DNA from: Litorivita sp040371945
GTDB taxonomy: Bacteria; Pseudomonadota; Alphaproteobacteria; Rhodobacterales; Rhodobacteraceae
Length of the DNA stretch: 64,000 bases
Assembly: GCF_040371945.1 (NCBI RefSeq)
Contig: NZ_BAABWS010000003.1
Coordinates: 124,001 to 188,000 of the forward strand
Reading direction: 5' to 3'
Shown here: one piece after another, positions 26,815-36,689 of the stretch
Position numbering within the stretch: the stretch's first letter is position 1
Layout: every line of letters starts with the position of its first letter
Notes under the pieces: generated by a model
What the model was told of the DNA's origin: nothing
The model's database searches: none
The model's input: the letters and a program-made list of their open reading frames with translations, nothing else
Position numbers and translations under genes: made by a program

Positions 26815-28221
26815 ATGACCGACACCAACGCACTGCGTTTTGCTTCTGATGATGCGGCGGCTGTGCCGCTTTTCGTGATTGAGCAAGAGGCGCTGGAGGC
26901 GTGGTGTGCGGGGCAATCACCAGCGGTCGCCGCATGGGTCGAAACCGCAAATTTCACCGCCGCTTTGGGCACGAATTTGATTGTCCCCGATGCGCAGGGC
27001 GCGCCGGTCATGGCCCTTGCGGGCTATGGGACAGCACCGGCGCGCGCGCGCGGGCGCTTCCATCTGGCGGGCGCGGCCAAATCCTTGCCCAAGGGCACTT
27101 ATCGGCTCGCAGGCGACTTGCCCGTAGCGCTCAGCGATATGCTGGAGCATGAGGCGCTTGGCTGGTTGCTGGGCGGCTACAGCTTTGATCGCTACCGCGC
27201 CCAGACCGGCGCGCCTGCGCGCTTGTTGGCCCCTGAGGGCATCGACGCCGCCCGCGTCGAGGTGATTGCCGAGGCCGAGGCCCTGACCCGCGATTTGATC
27301 AACACGCCCGCCGCCGATATGGGGCCGCGCGATCTTGAAGCCGCCTGCGTCACCGTCGCGGCGCGGTTTGACGCCGATATCACCGTGATCAAGGGCGAGG
27401 CTCTGCAGGAGCAAAATTTCCCGATGATCCATGCCGTCGGCCGCGCCGCCACGCACGCACCGCGCCTGATCGATATGCGGTGGGGCACGGCGGGGCCGAA
27501 GCTGACGCTGGTGGGCAAGGGCGTATGTTTCGACACGGGCGGGTTGAACCTCAAGCCTGCGGCCTCGATGGGGTTGATGAAAAAAGACATGGGCGGCGCG
27601 GCCACGGTTTTGGGGCTGGCGCAGATGATCATGGCGCTGGGCCTGCGGGTGCAATTGCGCGTGTTGATCCCCGCAGTGGAAAATTCGGTGGCGGGCAATG
27701 CCTTCCGGCCGGGCGACATCCTTGCCTCGCGCAAGGGGCTGAGCGTCGAGAACAACAACACCGATGCCGAAGGGCGGTTGGTGTTGGGCGATGCGCTCGC
27801 CTATGGGGCCGAGGACAATCCCGATCTGATGATCTCGATGGCGACCCTGACCGGCGCGGCGCGCGTGGCGGTGGGCCCCGATCTTGCGCCCTATTTCACC
27901 GATGACGCGAGCGTTTGCGCAGCTTTGGAGGCGGCGGCGCAGCAGGTCGGCGATCCGGTCTGGCGCCTGCCCTTCTGGGAGGCCTATGAGGCCGATCTGG
28001 AACCTGGGATTGCCGATCTCGACAACGCGCCCAAAGGCGGCTTTGCAGGGGCGATCACCGCCGCCTTGTTCTTGCGCCGCTTTGCAGGGACCGAAGCGCG
28101 CTATACCCATTTTGACATCTACGGCTGGAACCCCTCCGCCAAACCGGCCCGCCCCAAAGGCGGCGTCGGCATGGGTGCGCGGGCGATTTTGGCCGCGCTG
28201 CCTCAAATGCTGGACCTATGA
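26815..28221 (+). CDS. Leucyl aminopeptidase family (M17) peptidase
   Basis: The 468-aa cytosolic metallopeptidase removes N-terminal residues from peptides. The M17 signature NNTDAEGRLVLGDAL (about 318-332) and upstream metal-binding GKGVCFDTGGLNLK and KKDMGGAA are intact. AAGGATC lies 7 nt before the ATG. It overlaps the NlpC/P60 gene by 4 bp, an arrangement that suggests joint peptide or cell-wall-peptide turnover. It is a short M17 form with a divergent N-terminal domain. Confidence 0.94.
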   Translation: MTDTNALRFASDDAAAVPLFVIEQEALEAWCAGQSPAVAAWVETANFTAALGTNLIVPDAQGAPVMALAGYGTAPARARGRFHLAGAAKSLPKGTYRLAGDLPVALSDMLEHEALGWLLGGYSFDRYRAQTGAPARLLAPEGIDAARVEVIAEAEALTRDLINTPAADMGPRDLEAACVTVAARFDADITVIKGEALQEQNFPMIHAVGRAATHAPRLIDMRWGTAGPKLTLVGKGVCFDTGGLNLKPAASMGLMKKDMGGAATVLGLAQMIMALGLRVQLRVLIPAVENSVAGNAFRPGDILASRKGLSVENNNTDAEGRLVLGDALAYGAEDNPDLMISMATLTGAARVAVGPDLAPYFTDDASVCAALEAAAQQVGDPVWRLPFWEAYEADLEPGIADLDNAPKGGFAGAITAALFLRRFAGTEARYTHFDIYGWNPSAKPARPKGGVGMGARAILAALPQMLDL

Positions 28222-29045
28222 GCGCCGACCGCCGGAGCCTGTTTTCCAACGGACGCGTCGCGCATGACGGCCTGCGCGGGCAAGTCGAGGCAGGCCGCTT
28301 TACCGCCGGTGTTTTGCGCCGCGTGAGCGCGCCGCTCGCGCCGATCCGCCCCGCGCCCCAAGGTGCGGCGCTCGACCGGCAAACACTCTACGGCCACCCG
28401 GTGCGCCAGCTTGACCCGCAAGAGGGCTTCGCGCGCGACGAGACCAGCGGCTATGTCGGTTACATCTCTGAGGGCGATTTGGGCGAATGGGCCGCGCCGA
28501 CCCACCGGATCGCCGCGCGCAGCAGCTTTTTGTTCAATGCGCCCGATTTCAAAACCCCCGATCCCTTGCATCTGTCTTGCGGCTCGCTGTTGCAGATCGC
28601 TGAAGTCGAGGGCAAATACGCGCGCACCCATGACGGCCAATATGCCATCGCTGCCCATCTGGCGCCCTGCGACAGGGCTCAGCCCGACATGGCCGCCACC
28701 GCCGAAACCCTGCTCGGCACGCCCTATCTTTGGGCGGGCAATTCGGCCTTTGGCATCGATTGCTCCGGCCTCGTGCAACTGGCGGCGCAGGCGGCCCAGC
28801 TGCCCTGCCAAGGCGACAGCGACCTGCAAAGCCAAAGCTTCGGGCAGGCTGTGCCGCTCGGCACCGCGCCGCGCCGCAATGATCTTTTGTTCTGGAAAGG
28901 CCATGTGGCGATTGTCAGCGGCGAGGATGAAATCATCCATGCCAATGCCCATCATATGGCCGTGGCGCGCGAAGGATTGAAAGAGGCCATCGCGCGGATC
29001 GAACGCCAAGGCGACGGGCGCATCACCGCGCATCGCAGGGCGTAA
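28218..29045 (+). CDS. NlpC/P60-family peptidase (C40) with N-terminal SH3-like region
   Basis: In this 275-aa protein the C-terminal half is a C40 cysteine peptidase: catalytic Cys in IDCSGLV (about 176), His in GHVAIV and a further His in IIHANAHH. The N-terminal half carries an SH3b-like fold (GYVGYISEGDLGEW). Such enzymes cleave D-Glu-diaminopimelate bonds of peptidoglycan peptides. No signal peptide is seen, so a role in cytoplasmic muropeptide recycling with the M17 peptidase is plausible. Confidence 0.92.
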   Translation: MSADRRSLFSNGRVAHDGLRGQVEAGRFTAGVLRRVSAPLAPIRPAPQGAALDRQTLYGHPVRQLDPQEGFARDETSGYVGYISEGDLGEWAAPTHRIAARSSFLFNAPDFKTPDPLHLSCGSLLQIAEVEGKYARTHDGQYAIAAHLAPCDRAQPDMAATAETLLGTPYLWAGNSAFGIDCSGLVQLAAQAAQLPCQGDSDLQSQSFGQAVPLGTAPRRNDLLFWKGHVAIVSGEDEIIHANAHHMAVAREGLKEAIARIERQGDGRITAHRRA

Positions 29046-29084
29046 CGGCGCAGGCTCTTTTGCTGCGCGTCGTTTTACCGCGCG

Positions 29085-29438
29085 CTATTTTACGGCGCGG
29101 ATCAGCTTGCGCTCCAGCACCTGCAAAATTCCGGCCAGATCATGCCCGCGTTTGAGCACCTGCCCGTCGGTGCCGATCAAGGCATAAAGCCCTTGTTTGC
29201 CGCGCAGCTTTGGGTGCTTTTCGATCCGGTAAAGCGGATTTTCCGCCGTGCGACGGAACACCGAAAACACCGCCACGTCGCGCAGGCATGAAATCGCGTA
29301 ATCGCGCCATTCCCCTGCCGCCACCATTCGCCCGTAGAGCGACAGGATCGGGCCAAGTTCGGTGCGATGAAAGGCGATCTGCGGCGCGGGAAGGCCGCCG
29401 CCGGTTTTGGGAAAAGGAATGGGGGGCTCGAAGCTCAT
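29085..29438 (-). CDS. DUF2794 domain protein
   Basis: The 117-aa soluble protein matches the alphaproteobacterial DUF2794 family (FHRTELGPILSLYGRMVA, RTAENPLYRIEKHPKL). Function unknown. It is convergent with the NlpC/P60 gene and divergent from the thiolase, with no partner on its strand. Confidence 0.88.
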   Translation of the reverse strand: MSFEPPIPFPKTGGGLPAPQIAFHRTELGPILSLYGRMVAAGEWRDYAISCLRDVAVFSVFRRTAENPLYRIEKHPKLRGKQGLYALIGTDGQVLKRGHDLAGILQVLERKLIRAVK

Positions 29439-29582
29439 ACCCCAGATTTGCGCCGATCCGCGCGCCGATCAAGAGATTTCGCGGCTTTTTTGCCGATAAC
29501 CCGCTCTCAGATAGAGGATTTTGCCCAGAAACTGCGCGCATCGCGCCGCGGGTTTCGGGCAGAATTTGCCGCAGGCAGGCTT

Positions 29583-29599
29583 GCGGAATTTATTTCCGC
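29583..29599. promoter_or_regulatory. Candidate IclR operator, site C (GCGGAA-N5-TTCCGC)
   Basis: GCGGAATTTATTTCCGC is a perfect 6-5-6 inverted repeat 81 bp upstream of the thiolase ATG. It is the same motif as sites A and B of the IclR/CoA-ligase cluster 24 kb away. The remaining 29439-29679 region holds no gene I can support. Confidence 0.6.
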
Positions 29600-29679
29600 T
29601 GATATCCATAGCCCATAAATTTCCCCGCCGCTCCGGCAGGCCGCGCGCCCCTATGCGCCCAAATCGAGGACCAAAACCC

Positions 29680-30873
29680 ATGAGAGATGTCTACTTGTGT
29701 GAAGGGCTGCGCACGCCCATTGGCCGCTACGGCGGATCGCTGGCCGCCATGCGCCCTGACGATATGCTGGCCCATGTGATGCGCGAAGTGGCCGCGCCCT
29801 TCAAAGACCTGCAGATTGACGAAGTCATCATGGGCTGCGCCAACCAAGCAGGCGAAGACAACCGCAACGTGGCGCGCATGTCGGCGCTTTTGTCCGGTTT
29901 GGGCGAGGATGTGCCGGGTGTGACGATGAACCGTTTGTGCGGCTCGGGCCTTGATGCGGTCGGCACCGCCGCGCGCGCCGTGCGCTCCGGCGAGGTCGAG
30001 GTCGTGATGGCCGGCGGCGTCGAAAGCATGAGCCGCGCGCCCTTGGTGATGCCCAAGGCCGACAGCGCCTTTTCGCGCCGCGCCGAGATTTACGACACCA
30101 CCATCGGTTGGCGCTTTATCAACAAGGCGATGCATAAGGCTTACGGCACCGATTCCATGCCCGAGACGGCCGAAAACGTCGCGGAGCAATTCCAGATCAG
30201 CCGCGAGGCCCAAGACGCCTTTGCCCTGACCTCGCAAAACCGCGCCGCTGCCGCCATCGCCTCGGGGCGTTTGGCGCGCGAGATCGCACCGGTTGCCTTG
30301 CCGCAGCGCAAGGGCGATCCGGTCATTTTCGACACGGACGAGCACCCGCGCGCCACGACGATTGAAAAGCTCGCCGCGCTCAAAGCACCGTTCCGCGAGG
30401 GCGGCTCGGTGACGGCGGGCAACGCTTCGGGCGTCAATGACGGGGCCTGCGCGATCATCATCGCATCGGCGGCGGCCGTGGAAAAATACGGCCTGACGCC
30501 GAAGGCCAAGATCACCGCGATGGCCACCGCGGGCTTGCCGCCGCGCATCATGGGTTTCGGCCCCGCGCCCGCGACGAAAAAGCTGCTCGAGCAAACCGGC
30601 ACCAAGATCGGCGATATCGATACGATCGAATTGAACGAGGCTTTTGCCTCGCAGGGCCTCGCGGTGATGCGCGATCTTGGCCTTGCCGATGACGCCGATC
30701 ACGTGAACCCGCACGGCGGCGCGATTGCTTTGGGCCACCCTCTGGGCATGTCCGGCGCGCGCCTCGCGCTTTCGGCGGCGATCACCTTGCAGGACAATTC
30801 GATGAAACGCGCGGTTTGCACCATGTGTATCGGCGTGGGCCAAGGCATTGCGCTGATGCTCGAAGCGGTCTGA
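29680..30873 (+). CDS. Acetyl-CoA acyltransferase (3-oxoadipyl-CoA/3-ketoacyl-CoA thiolase type)
   Basis: The 397-aa thiolase cleaves a 3-oxoacyl-CoA with CoA. The nucleophilic Cys is in NRLCGSGLDAV (about 89), with the late motifs NEAFASQ, GGAIALGHPLG and CTMCIGVGQG. The closest family type by eye is PcaF/PaaJ, but the pca or paa genes are not next to it, so the acyl chain is uncertain. GAGGA sits 9 nt before the ATG. It shares an operator-like repeat with the CoA ligase cluster at the left of the window. Confidence 0.94.
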   Translation: MRDVYLCEGLRTPIGRYGGSLAAMRPDDMLAHVMREVAAPFKDLQIDEVIMGCANQAGEDNRNVARMSALLSGLGEDVPGVTMNRLCGSGLDAVGTAARAVRSGEVEVVMAGGVESMSRAPLVMPKADSAFSRRAEIYDTTIGWRFINKAMHKAYGTDSMPETAENVAEQFQISREAQDAFALTSQNRAAAAIASGRLAREIAPVALPQRKGDPVIFDTDEHPRATTIEKLAALKAPFREGGSVTAGNASGVNDGACAIIIASAAAVEKYGLTPKAKITAMATAGLPPRIMGFGPAPATKKLLEQTGTKIGDIDTIELNEAFASQGLAVMRDLGLADDADHVNPHGGAIALGHPLGMSGARLALSAAITLQDNSMKRAVCTMCIGVGQGIALMLEAV

Positions 30874-30897
30874 CCCGTCATTCATCACCAGATAATC

Positions 30898-30930
30898 GGG
30901 CGGCGCAGTATCCCTGCGCCGCCCTTTTTT
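30898..30930 (+). terminator. Rho-independent terminator after thiolase
   Basis: A perfect 11-bp stem (GGGCGGCGCAG / CTGCGCCGCCC), a 5-nt loop and six Ts follow the stop codon by 24 bp. Confidence 0.92.
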
Positions 30931-30973
30931 GTTGGGTAGATCCGTGCCCCGCGCCCTGCGAGATCCCTCGCGC

Positions 30974-31345
30974 TCACCCGCAAAAAAGCCTGCGGATCAT
31001 GCCTTTGCTGTCATATTCGATGTTGAGCCGGTTTGGCCGGTAGTCTTTGGTCACCGCCTGTTTTGGCCCGATGACCCGCACGATCGGGGCCAGCCCCTCA
31101 AAGCTGCGCCCATCGACATATTCTCCGACCAACATGATTTGCGCGCCCGCGCCGCAGGTGTCTTCGGGCATGGCCATCGAGGGGCTTGGCTTGGCGGCGG
31201 GCGCGCGCGGCGCAGCGTGGTCCGCAGCAGGCGCGTCCGGCGCGCGCTCTTCCGTCTCGGGCAGGCAGGCGGACAGAGCGAAAAACACCGCCAGCCCGAA
31301 AGCCAGCGGACGCAGGGCGGCAAATCGAAAGACGCAGGCTCTCAT
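30974..31345 (-). CDS. I78-family peptidase inhibitor lipoprotein
   Basis: The 123-aa protein has a lipoprotein signal (lipobox LSAC, Cys about 27), then a Pro/Ala-rich linker and a C-terminal I78 inhibitor domain (CGAGAQIMLVG ... YRPNRLNIEYD ... LFCG), including the Cys pair expected to form a disulfide. Members inhibit serine peptidases in the periplasm. I take the second ATG because AGGA lies 7 nt upstream of it; the one two codons earlier is too close. Confidence 0.88.
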   Translation of the reverse strand: MRACVFRFAALRPLAFGLAVFFALSACLPETEERAPDAPAADHAAPRAPAAKPSPSMAMPEDTCGAGAQIMLVGEYVDGRSFEGLAPIVRVIGPKQAVTKDYRPNRLNIEYDSKGMIRRLFCG

Positions 31346-31510
31346 AGGCATTTCCTATTGTGACATAAATCTCTGATACGAAAACATTCCTTGCAGATTC
31401 TGCCCCAAAGCCCCCCGAAATAGCAAGGATTGCCCTCGGGGCAGTTGAAAACCGGCCTGCTTTGGCCCACGGTTGCTGCAACGAGAAGTGCTGTGCGGAA
31501 GGAATGCCAG

Positions 31511-32623
<1,113 letters not shown>

Positions 32624-32669
32624 CGGGCGTGCATCTCTAAGCGCGATCTGCGCGAAAGCGGGCCTCGCG

Positions 32670-33164
32670 ATGCTCTTGGCCCTGTGCGTTTGTGCGGGCG
32701 GGTCATCCGCTCGGGAAGTCTTGGCGCCCGCTGTTGGCGGGATCCCGAGCGGCTTGCCTGCGCGCCTGCCGACCCCGCCGATGACACAGCAAGAACGCGA
32801 GGCCTTGGCCCGCGCACCGCAGGTTTTGCGCTTGGCCGTCGGTTTCAACGCGATCGAAGTGCCGGTATCGGAATTGCCCGCCGTCAGCTTTGATCGCTAC
32901 GGCCCGCGCGGCATGGTCTATCTGACCTTGCCGGAGCGCAATGCCGCGCGGTTCTTTGCCCTCACAGCAGGACATGTCGGCGAGGTGCTGCAAGTCACTT
33001 TGTGCGGCATATTGATCAACGCGCCAAAGATAATGTCGCCGATCAGTGGCGGACGGGGGCAGTTGCTCCTAGACACATATGAAGAGGCGCGCATCGTCAC
33101 CGACGTCATGTCGGGACGCGAAGGATGCGCGGCGCTGGCTGGGCTCTCCATCCGCGTTGATTAG
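32670..33164 (+). CDS. Secreted protein resembling the SecD P1-head subdomain
   Basis: The 164-aa protein begins with a short hydrophobic signal (MLLALCVCAGGSSA). Residues about 66-155 (AVSFDRYGPRGMVYLTLPE ... VGEVLQVTLCGILINAPKIMSPISGG) follow the pattern of the SecDF periplasmic P1 head (LDGKVISAPxIxxPIxGGxGQI). No membrane helices of SecD are present, so it is a free-standing version. It starts 46 bp after the formaldehyde dehydrogenase stop. An in-frame upstream extension lacks a start codon. Function unknown. Confidence 0.7.
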   Translation: MLLALCVCAGGSSAREVLAPAVGGIPSGLPARLPTPPMTQQEREALARAPQVLRLAVGFNAIEVPVSELPAVSFDRYGPRGMVYLTLPERNAARFFALTAGHVGEVLQVTLCGILINAPKIMSPISGGRGQLLLDTYEEARIVTDVMSGREGCAALAGLSIRVD

Positions 33165-33235
33165 CCTCAACAGATTTCGCCCGAACGGGCGCTGCGCCGA
33201 TGCGTCAAATCGCAAGGCCAGCAACGAAAGACACC

Positions 33236-33967
33236 ATGACTCCCAATTCCAACACCCAACTGCTTGCCGTTCTGATCGATGCCGATAACGTGCCGGCCAA
33301 ATATGCCGAAGCGATCCTCAAGGAGGTCACCTCCTACGGCGAGCCGGGCCTGCGCCGCGTTTATGGCGATTGGTCCTCGGGCCAGTTGCAAGGATGGACC
33401 GCGACCAGCCGCGCTCTGGGCCTCGTCCAACACCAGCAAACCGCCAATACCAAGGGCAAGAACGCCTCTGACATCGGTCTTGTGATCGACGCGATGGATA
33501 TTTTGCATGCAGGCCGTTTCGACGGCTTTGTTCTCGTCTCCTCCGACAGCGATTTTACCCGCCTTGCCAGCCGCATCCGCGAACAGGGCCTGACCGTGAT
33601 CGGCATCGGCGAGGCCAAAGCCCCCGAAGCTTTGCGCAACGTGTGCAACCGCTTTGTGCAGATCGAAAACATCTATGACGAACCCGAAGCCGCAGGCACG
33701 CCGAAAAGCGCGCAAAAACCAGCGGGCAGCGGCAAGCTGTCGATCACCTCGGCGCGCCAGCTTTTCCTCGATGCGATGGACAAGCTCGACCAAGACGACG
33801 AGTGGTATTCGTTGGGCCGCATCGGGCAACAAATCCAAGCCGACAAGCCCGATTTCGACACGCGTTCCTACGGCAAACGCAAATTGAGCGATCTGGTGGC
33901 GGAGTTGAAAATCTTTGAAACACGGCGCGGGGCGAACAATCAAACCGAGCTGCGCCGGATCGATTAA
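33236..33967 (+). CDS. NYN-domain protein with C-terminal LOTUS/OST-HTH-like domain (LabA/DUF88)
   Basis: The 243-aa protein has an N-terminal PIN-like NYN nuclease fold (about 8-145) with acidic residues in LIDADN, NASDIGLVIDAMD and SSDSDFTRL, positioned to bind metal. A C-terminal winged-helix LOTUS/OST-HTH-like segment (about 170-240, SARQLFLDAMDKL ... SYGKRKLSDLV) follows and would bind RNA. It is a predicted RNA-processing or decay factor. It is convergent with tetR, with 9 bp between stop codons. Confidence 0.9.
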   Translation: MTPNSNTQLLAVLIDADNVPAKYAEAILKEVTSYGEPGLRRVYGDWSSGQLQGWTATSRALGLVQHQQTANTKGKNASDIGLVIDAMDILHAGRFDGFVLVSSDSDFTRLASRIREQGLTVIGIGEAKAPEALRNVCNRFVQIENIYDEPEAAGTPKSAQKPAGSGKLSITSARQLFLDAMDKLDQDDEWYSLGRIGQQIQADKPDFDTRSYGKRKLSDLVAELKIFETRRGANNQTELRRID

Positions 33968-33976
33968 CCCCGCCCG

Positions 33977-34615
33977 TCAAGCGCCATAGCGGGCATAGAT
34001 CATGTCAACCGCGCCTTGGGCCACGCGGGCGATTTCGGCTTCGGTAAAATCGCGGGTGATCCCGAAAATCATCCGCGGCCAGATATCGGCTTTGCACAAT
34101 TCGGCGAATTGATCGGCGGCCAGTTCCAGATCATCAATGTGCAAACTGCCATCCGCATTGGCATCGCGGAACACTTCGACCAACCGGTCACGCGCCATCA
34201 TCGGGCCGCTGGTGTAAAAATCGCGGCCCAATTCGGGAAAGCGCTCGCTTTCGGCCACGCAGATGCGAAACACGCCCTGCGCAAAATCGGACAATAAAAA
34301 GCGGATCATCTGCTGTGCTCCGCCCAAAAGCGCGACGCGCAGCGGCACGCCCTCTTGCAGCAGGTCAAAACAGGCGTCGGCCTGCCGTTTACATTCGGTT
34401 TTGGCCACTTCGAGGAAGAGCAGCTTCTTGTCGGGAAAATAGGCGTAGAGCGTGGCCTTGGAGACCTCTGCCACCTTGGCGATGTCATCGACAGAGGCGC
34501 CGTCAAACCCTTCGGCCATGAACACCTGCCGCGCGCCTTCGAGCACCTGATCGAACTTGCGCCCGCGCCGGTTCACGACTTTGCCCGCGCCCAATTGGCG
34601 ATCTGCTGCGTTCAT
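33977..34615 (-). CDS. TetR/AcrR-family transcriptional repressor (AefR-like)
   Basis: The 212-aa protein has a TetR helix-turn-helix (about 24-70, GASVDDIAKVAEVSKATLYAYF) and a C-terminal ligand domain resembling AefR (FYTSGPMMARDRL). The start at 34615 has GGAGAG at good spacing; the longer frame reads into the divergent promoter. It is divergent from mbfA, and a 16-bp palindrome lies over its own putative promoter, so it should repress itself and mbfA. Confidence 0.92.
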   Translation of the reverse strand: MNAADRQLGAGKVVNRRGRKFDQVLEGARQVFMAEGFDGASVDDIAKVAEVSKATLYAYFPDKKLLFLEVAKTECKRQADACFDLLQEGVPLRVALLGGAQQMIRFLLSDFAQGVFRICVAESERFPELGRDFYTSGPMMARDRLVEVFRDANADGSLHIDDLELAADQFAELCKADIWPRMIFGITRDFTEAEIARVAQGAVDMIYARYGA

Positions 34616-34638
34616 ATGTCTCTCTCCTGACAGATTGA

Positions 34639-34668
34639 AATATAAACCACTTGGTTTAGTTTGAGCAA
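34639..34668 (-). promoter_or_regulatory. Putative tetR promoter with overlapping divergent mbfA promoter
   Basis: On the minus strand TTGCTC (34668-34663), an 18-nt spacer and TATATT (34644-34639) fit a sigma-70 promoter reading into tetR. On the plus strand TTGAAA (34635-34640) with 16 nt to TAGTTT could serve mbfA. Both are read from consensus only. Confidence 0.5.
34643..34658. promoter_or_regulatory. Palindromic TetR-type operator between tetR and mbfA
   Basis: TAAACCA-CT-TGGTTTA is a perfect 7-2-7 inverted repeat that covers the spacer and -10 of the predicted tetR promoter and the spacer of the mbfA one. Its size and position are typical of TetR-family operators. Confidence 0.65.
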
Positions 34669-34709
34669 GCAAGACAGCGGCGCGATGCCGTTCACCTAAG
34701 GGTAGCCAT

Positions 34710-35684
34710 ATGCGTTTCATCACGTCCCGCCGCCGGTTTTCCGACCTGTCAGAGCAAGAGGTGCTGGCGCTGGCCATTTCCTCCGAAGAGGATGACGCCA
34801 GCATTTACCGCACCTACGCCAAAAAACTGCGCGATGAATATCCCGGCACGGCAAAGGTCTTTGACGGCATGGCCGAAGAAGAGGACCGCCACCGTCAGCG
34901 CCTGATCGATCTGCACAAGGCACGCTTTGGCGATGTGATCCCGCTGATCCGGCGCGAACATGTGGCCGGTTACTACGCGCGCCGCCCGATCTGGTTGATG
35001 GAAAACCTCAGCCTCGAGCGCATCCGCGAAGAGGCCGAAGGTATGGAGCGCGACGCCGAGAAATTCTATCTCGCCGCCGCCGCCCGAACCACCGACGCCG
35101 CCACGCGCAAGCTATTGGGCGATCTGGCCGCTGCCGAAGCGGGCCACCAAGAGGCCGCAGGCACATTAGAGCGCGCGCATCTGGACACGGACACCAAAGC
35201 CGCCGAGGCCCGATCGGCCCATCGCCAGTTTGTTTTGACATGGGTGCAGCCAGGATTGGCGGGATTGATGGATGGCTCTGTCTCGACCCTCGCGCCGATT
35301 TTCGCCACCGCCTTTGCCACGCAAGACACATGGACCACCTTCCTCGTGGGTCTTGCGGCCTCGATCGGGGCGGGCATTTCGATGGGCTTTACCGAAGCGG
35401 CCTCTGACGACGGGCAGCTTTCCGGCCGCGGATCACCGGTCAAACGCGGCATTTCAGCGGGGGTGATGACCACGCTGGGCGGGCTTGGCCACGCGCTGCC
35501 CTATCTCATTCCCGATTTCTGGACCGCGACGATCACCGCATTTGTTGTGGTGTTCATCGAGCTATGGGCCATCGTGTGGATCCAGAACAAATATATGGAA
35601 ACCCCGTTTTTGCGCGCGACATTCCAAGTGGTTTTGGGCGGCGCATTGGTCTTTGCGGCGGGGGCTTTGATCGGCTCGGGATAG
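34710..35684 (+). CDS. mbfA: MbfA-type membrane ferritin (ferritin-like domain fused to VIT1/CCC1)
   Basis: In this 324-aa protein the N-terminal 150 residues form a ferritin-like di-iron domain (acidic pairs in SSEEDDAS, AEEEDRHRQ, EAEGMERDAEKF and AAEAGHQE). The C-terminal half has about five membrane helices of the VIT1/CCC1 iron-transport type. In rhizobia MbfA exports iron and protects against peroxide, usually under Irr control. Here no Irr-type box was seen; the gene is instead divergent from a TetR regulator with a shared palindrome. Confidence 0.92.
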   Translation: MRFITSRRRFSDLSEQEVLALAISSEEDDASIYRTYAKKLRDEYPGTAKVFDGMAEEEDRHRQRLIDLHKARFGDVIPLIRREHVAGYYARRPIWLMENLSLERIREEAEGMERDAEKFYLAAAARTTDAATRKLLGDLAAAEAGHQEAAGTLERAHLDTDTKAAEARSAHRQFVLTWVQPGLAGLMDGSVSTLAPIFATAFATQDTWTTFLVGLAASIGAGISMGFTEAASDDGQLSGRGSPVKRGISAGVMTTLGGLGHALPYLIPDFWTATITAFVVVFIELWAIVWIQNKYMETPFLRATFQVVLGGALVFAAGALIGSG

Positions 35685-35737
35685 CGGCGCGCGGCGCGGG
35701 CGATTGACCCGCCGCCGCAGCATGCTACCAAGGGCAT

Positions 35738-36670
35738 ATGATTGATATCTTCTTCAAAACCCTGCCGTTTTTTGCCGTCATTGCTTTGGGCTTTGGCGCG
35801 GCGAAACGCGGGTTTTTCTCGCCCGAGGCGACGGGATATCTGACCAAATTTGTGTTCTACTTTGCGCTTTCGGCCATGTTGTTTCGCTTTTCCGCCAATC
35901 TCAGCTTTGCCGAAGTGTTCGATTTGCCCTTTGTTTTGGCCTATCTGGCCGGAACGATGGCGATCTACCTTGTCGCCACGGGTGTCGCGCTCGCGCGCGG
36001 CATCGGCGTGCAAGAGGCCGCCGTCGAGGCCCAATGCGCGGTGATCGGAAATGTCGGCTTTTTGGGCGTACCGATGCTTGCGCTGTTGATGGGCGAGGCG
36101 GCGGTGGGGCCGGTGATGATGGTGCTGGCGGTCGATTTGATCGTCTTCGGCTCGCTCATCGTGTTGATCATCACCGGCGCGCGCGACGGGCGGATGTCGC
36201 CGCGCATCATCGGCGCTTTGGGGTTGGGGCTGTTGAAAAACCCGATGATCGTTTCGATCACCTTGGGGCTTACGTGGTCGGCTTTGCGCCTGCCGATGCC
36301 CGCGCCGCTCAACGAGTTTGTCACCATTTTGGGCGGCGCGGCCACGCCTGGCGCGCTGTTTGCCATTGGCGCCTCGCTCGCGGGCAAAAGTGCCGAGCGG
36401 CTTTCGGTGGCGGGCTGGCTGAGCTTTTGCAAACTGGCGCTGCATCCTGCGGCGGTGGCGCTTTGCGCGCTGCTTCTGTTCGAGGTTGACCCCTATGCCA
36501 GCGCTGTCATGATCGCGGCGGCGGCGCTGCCTGTGGCGGGCAATGTCTATATCCTTGCTGCGCATTTCGGCGTCGCGCCGCAGCGCGTGTCGGCCACGAT
36601 TCTGATCTCGACCGCCCTGTCGGTGGTGACGGTATCGGCGGTGATCGCTTGGGTGGCTGGGCTTTATTGA
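35738..36670 (+). CDS. AEC-family transporter (auxin efflux carrier type)
   Basis: The 310-aa inner-membrane protein has about ten hydrophobic helices. The central motifs VIGNVGFLGVPM and the pseudo-repeat ending AAALPVAGNVYILA are typical of AEC carriers, some of which move dicarboxylates such as malate or malonate. AAGGGCAT precedes the ATG. The nitroreductase gene follows after 19 bp. Confidence 0.92.
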   Translation: MIDIFFKTLPFFAVIALGFGAAKRGFFSPEATGYLTKFVFYFALSAMLFRFSANLSFAEVFDLPFVLAYLAGTMAIYLVATGVALARGIGVQEAAVEAQCAVIGNVGFLGVPMLALLMGEAAVGPVMMVLAVDLIVFGSLIVLIITGARDGRMSPRIIGALGLGLLKNPMIVSITLGLTWSALRLPMPAPLNEFVTILGGAATPGALFAIGASLAGKSAERLSVAGWLSFCKLALHPAAVALCALLLFEVDPYASAVMIAAAALPVAGNVYILAAHFGVAPQRVSATILISTALSVVTVSAVIAWVAGLY

Positions 36671-36689
36671 GGCATGAAAGGACGGTGCG

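Noticed and set aside
29234..29246. GCGGATTTTCCGC inside the DUF2794 gene
   Set aside because: Spacing differs (3 bp between 5-bp arms) and it is coding.
34616..34709. Irr/ICE box expected before mbfA
   Set aside because: I found no such box; the gap is explained by the TetR palindrome and promoters.
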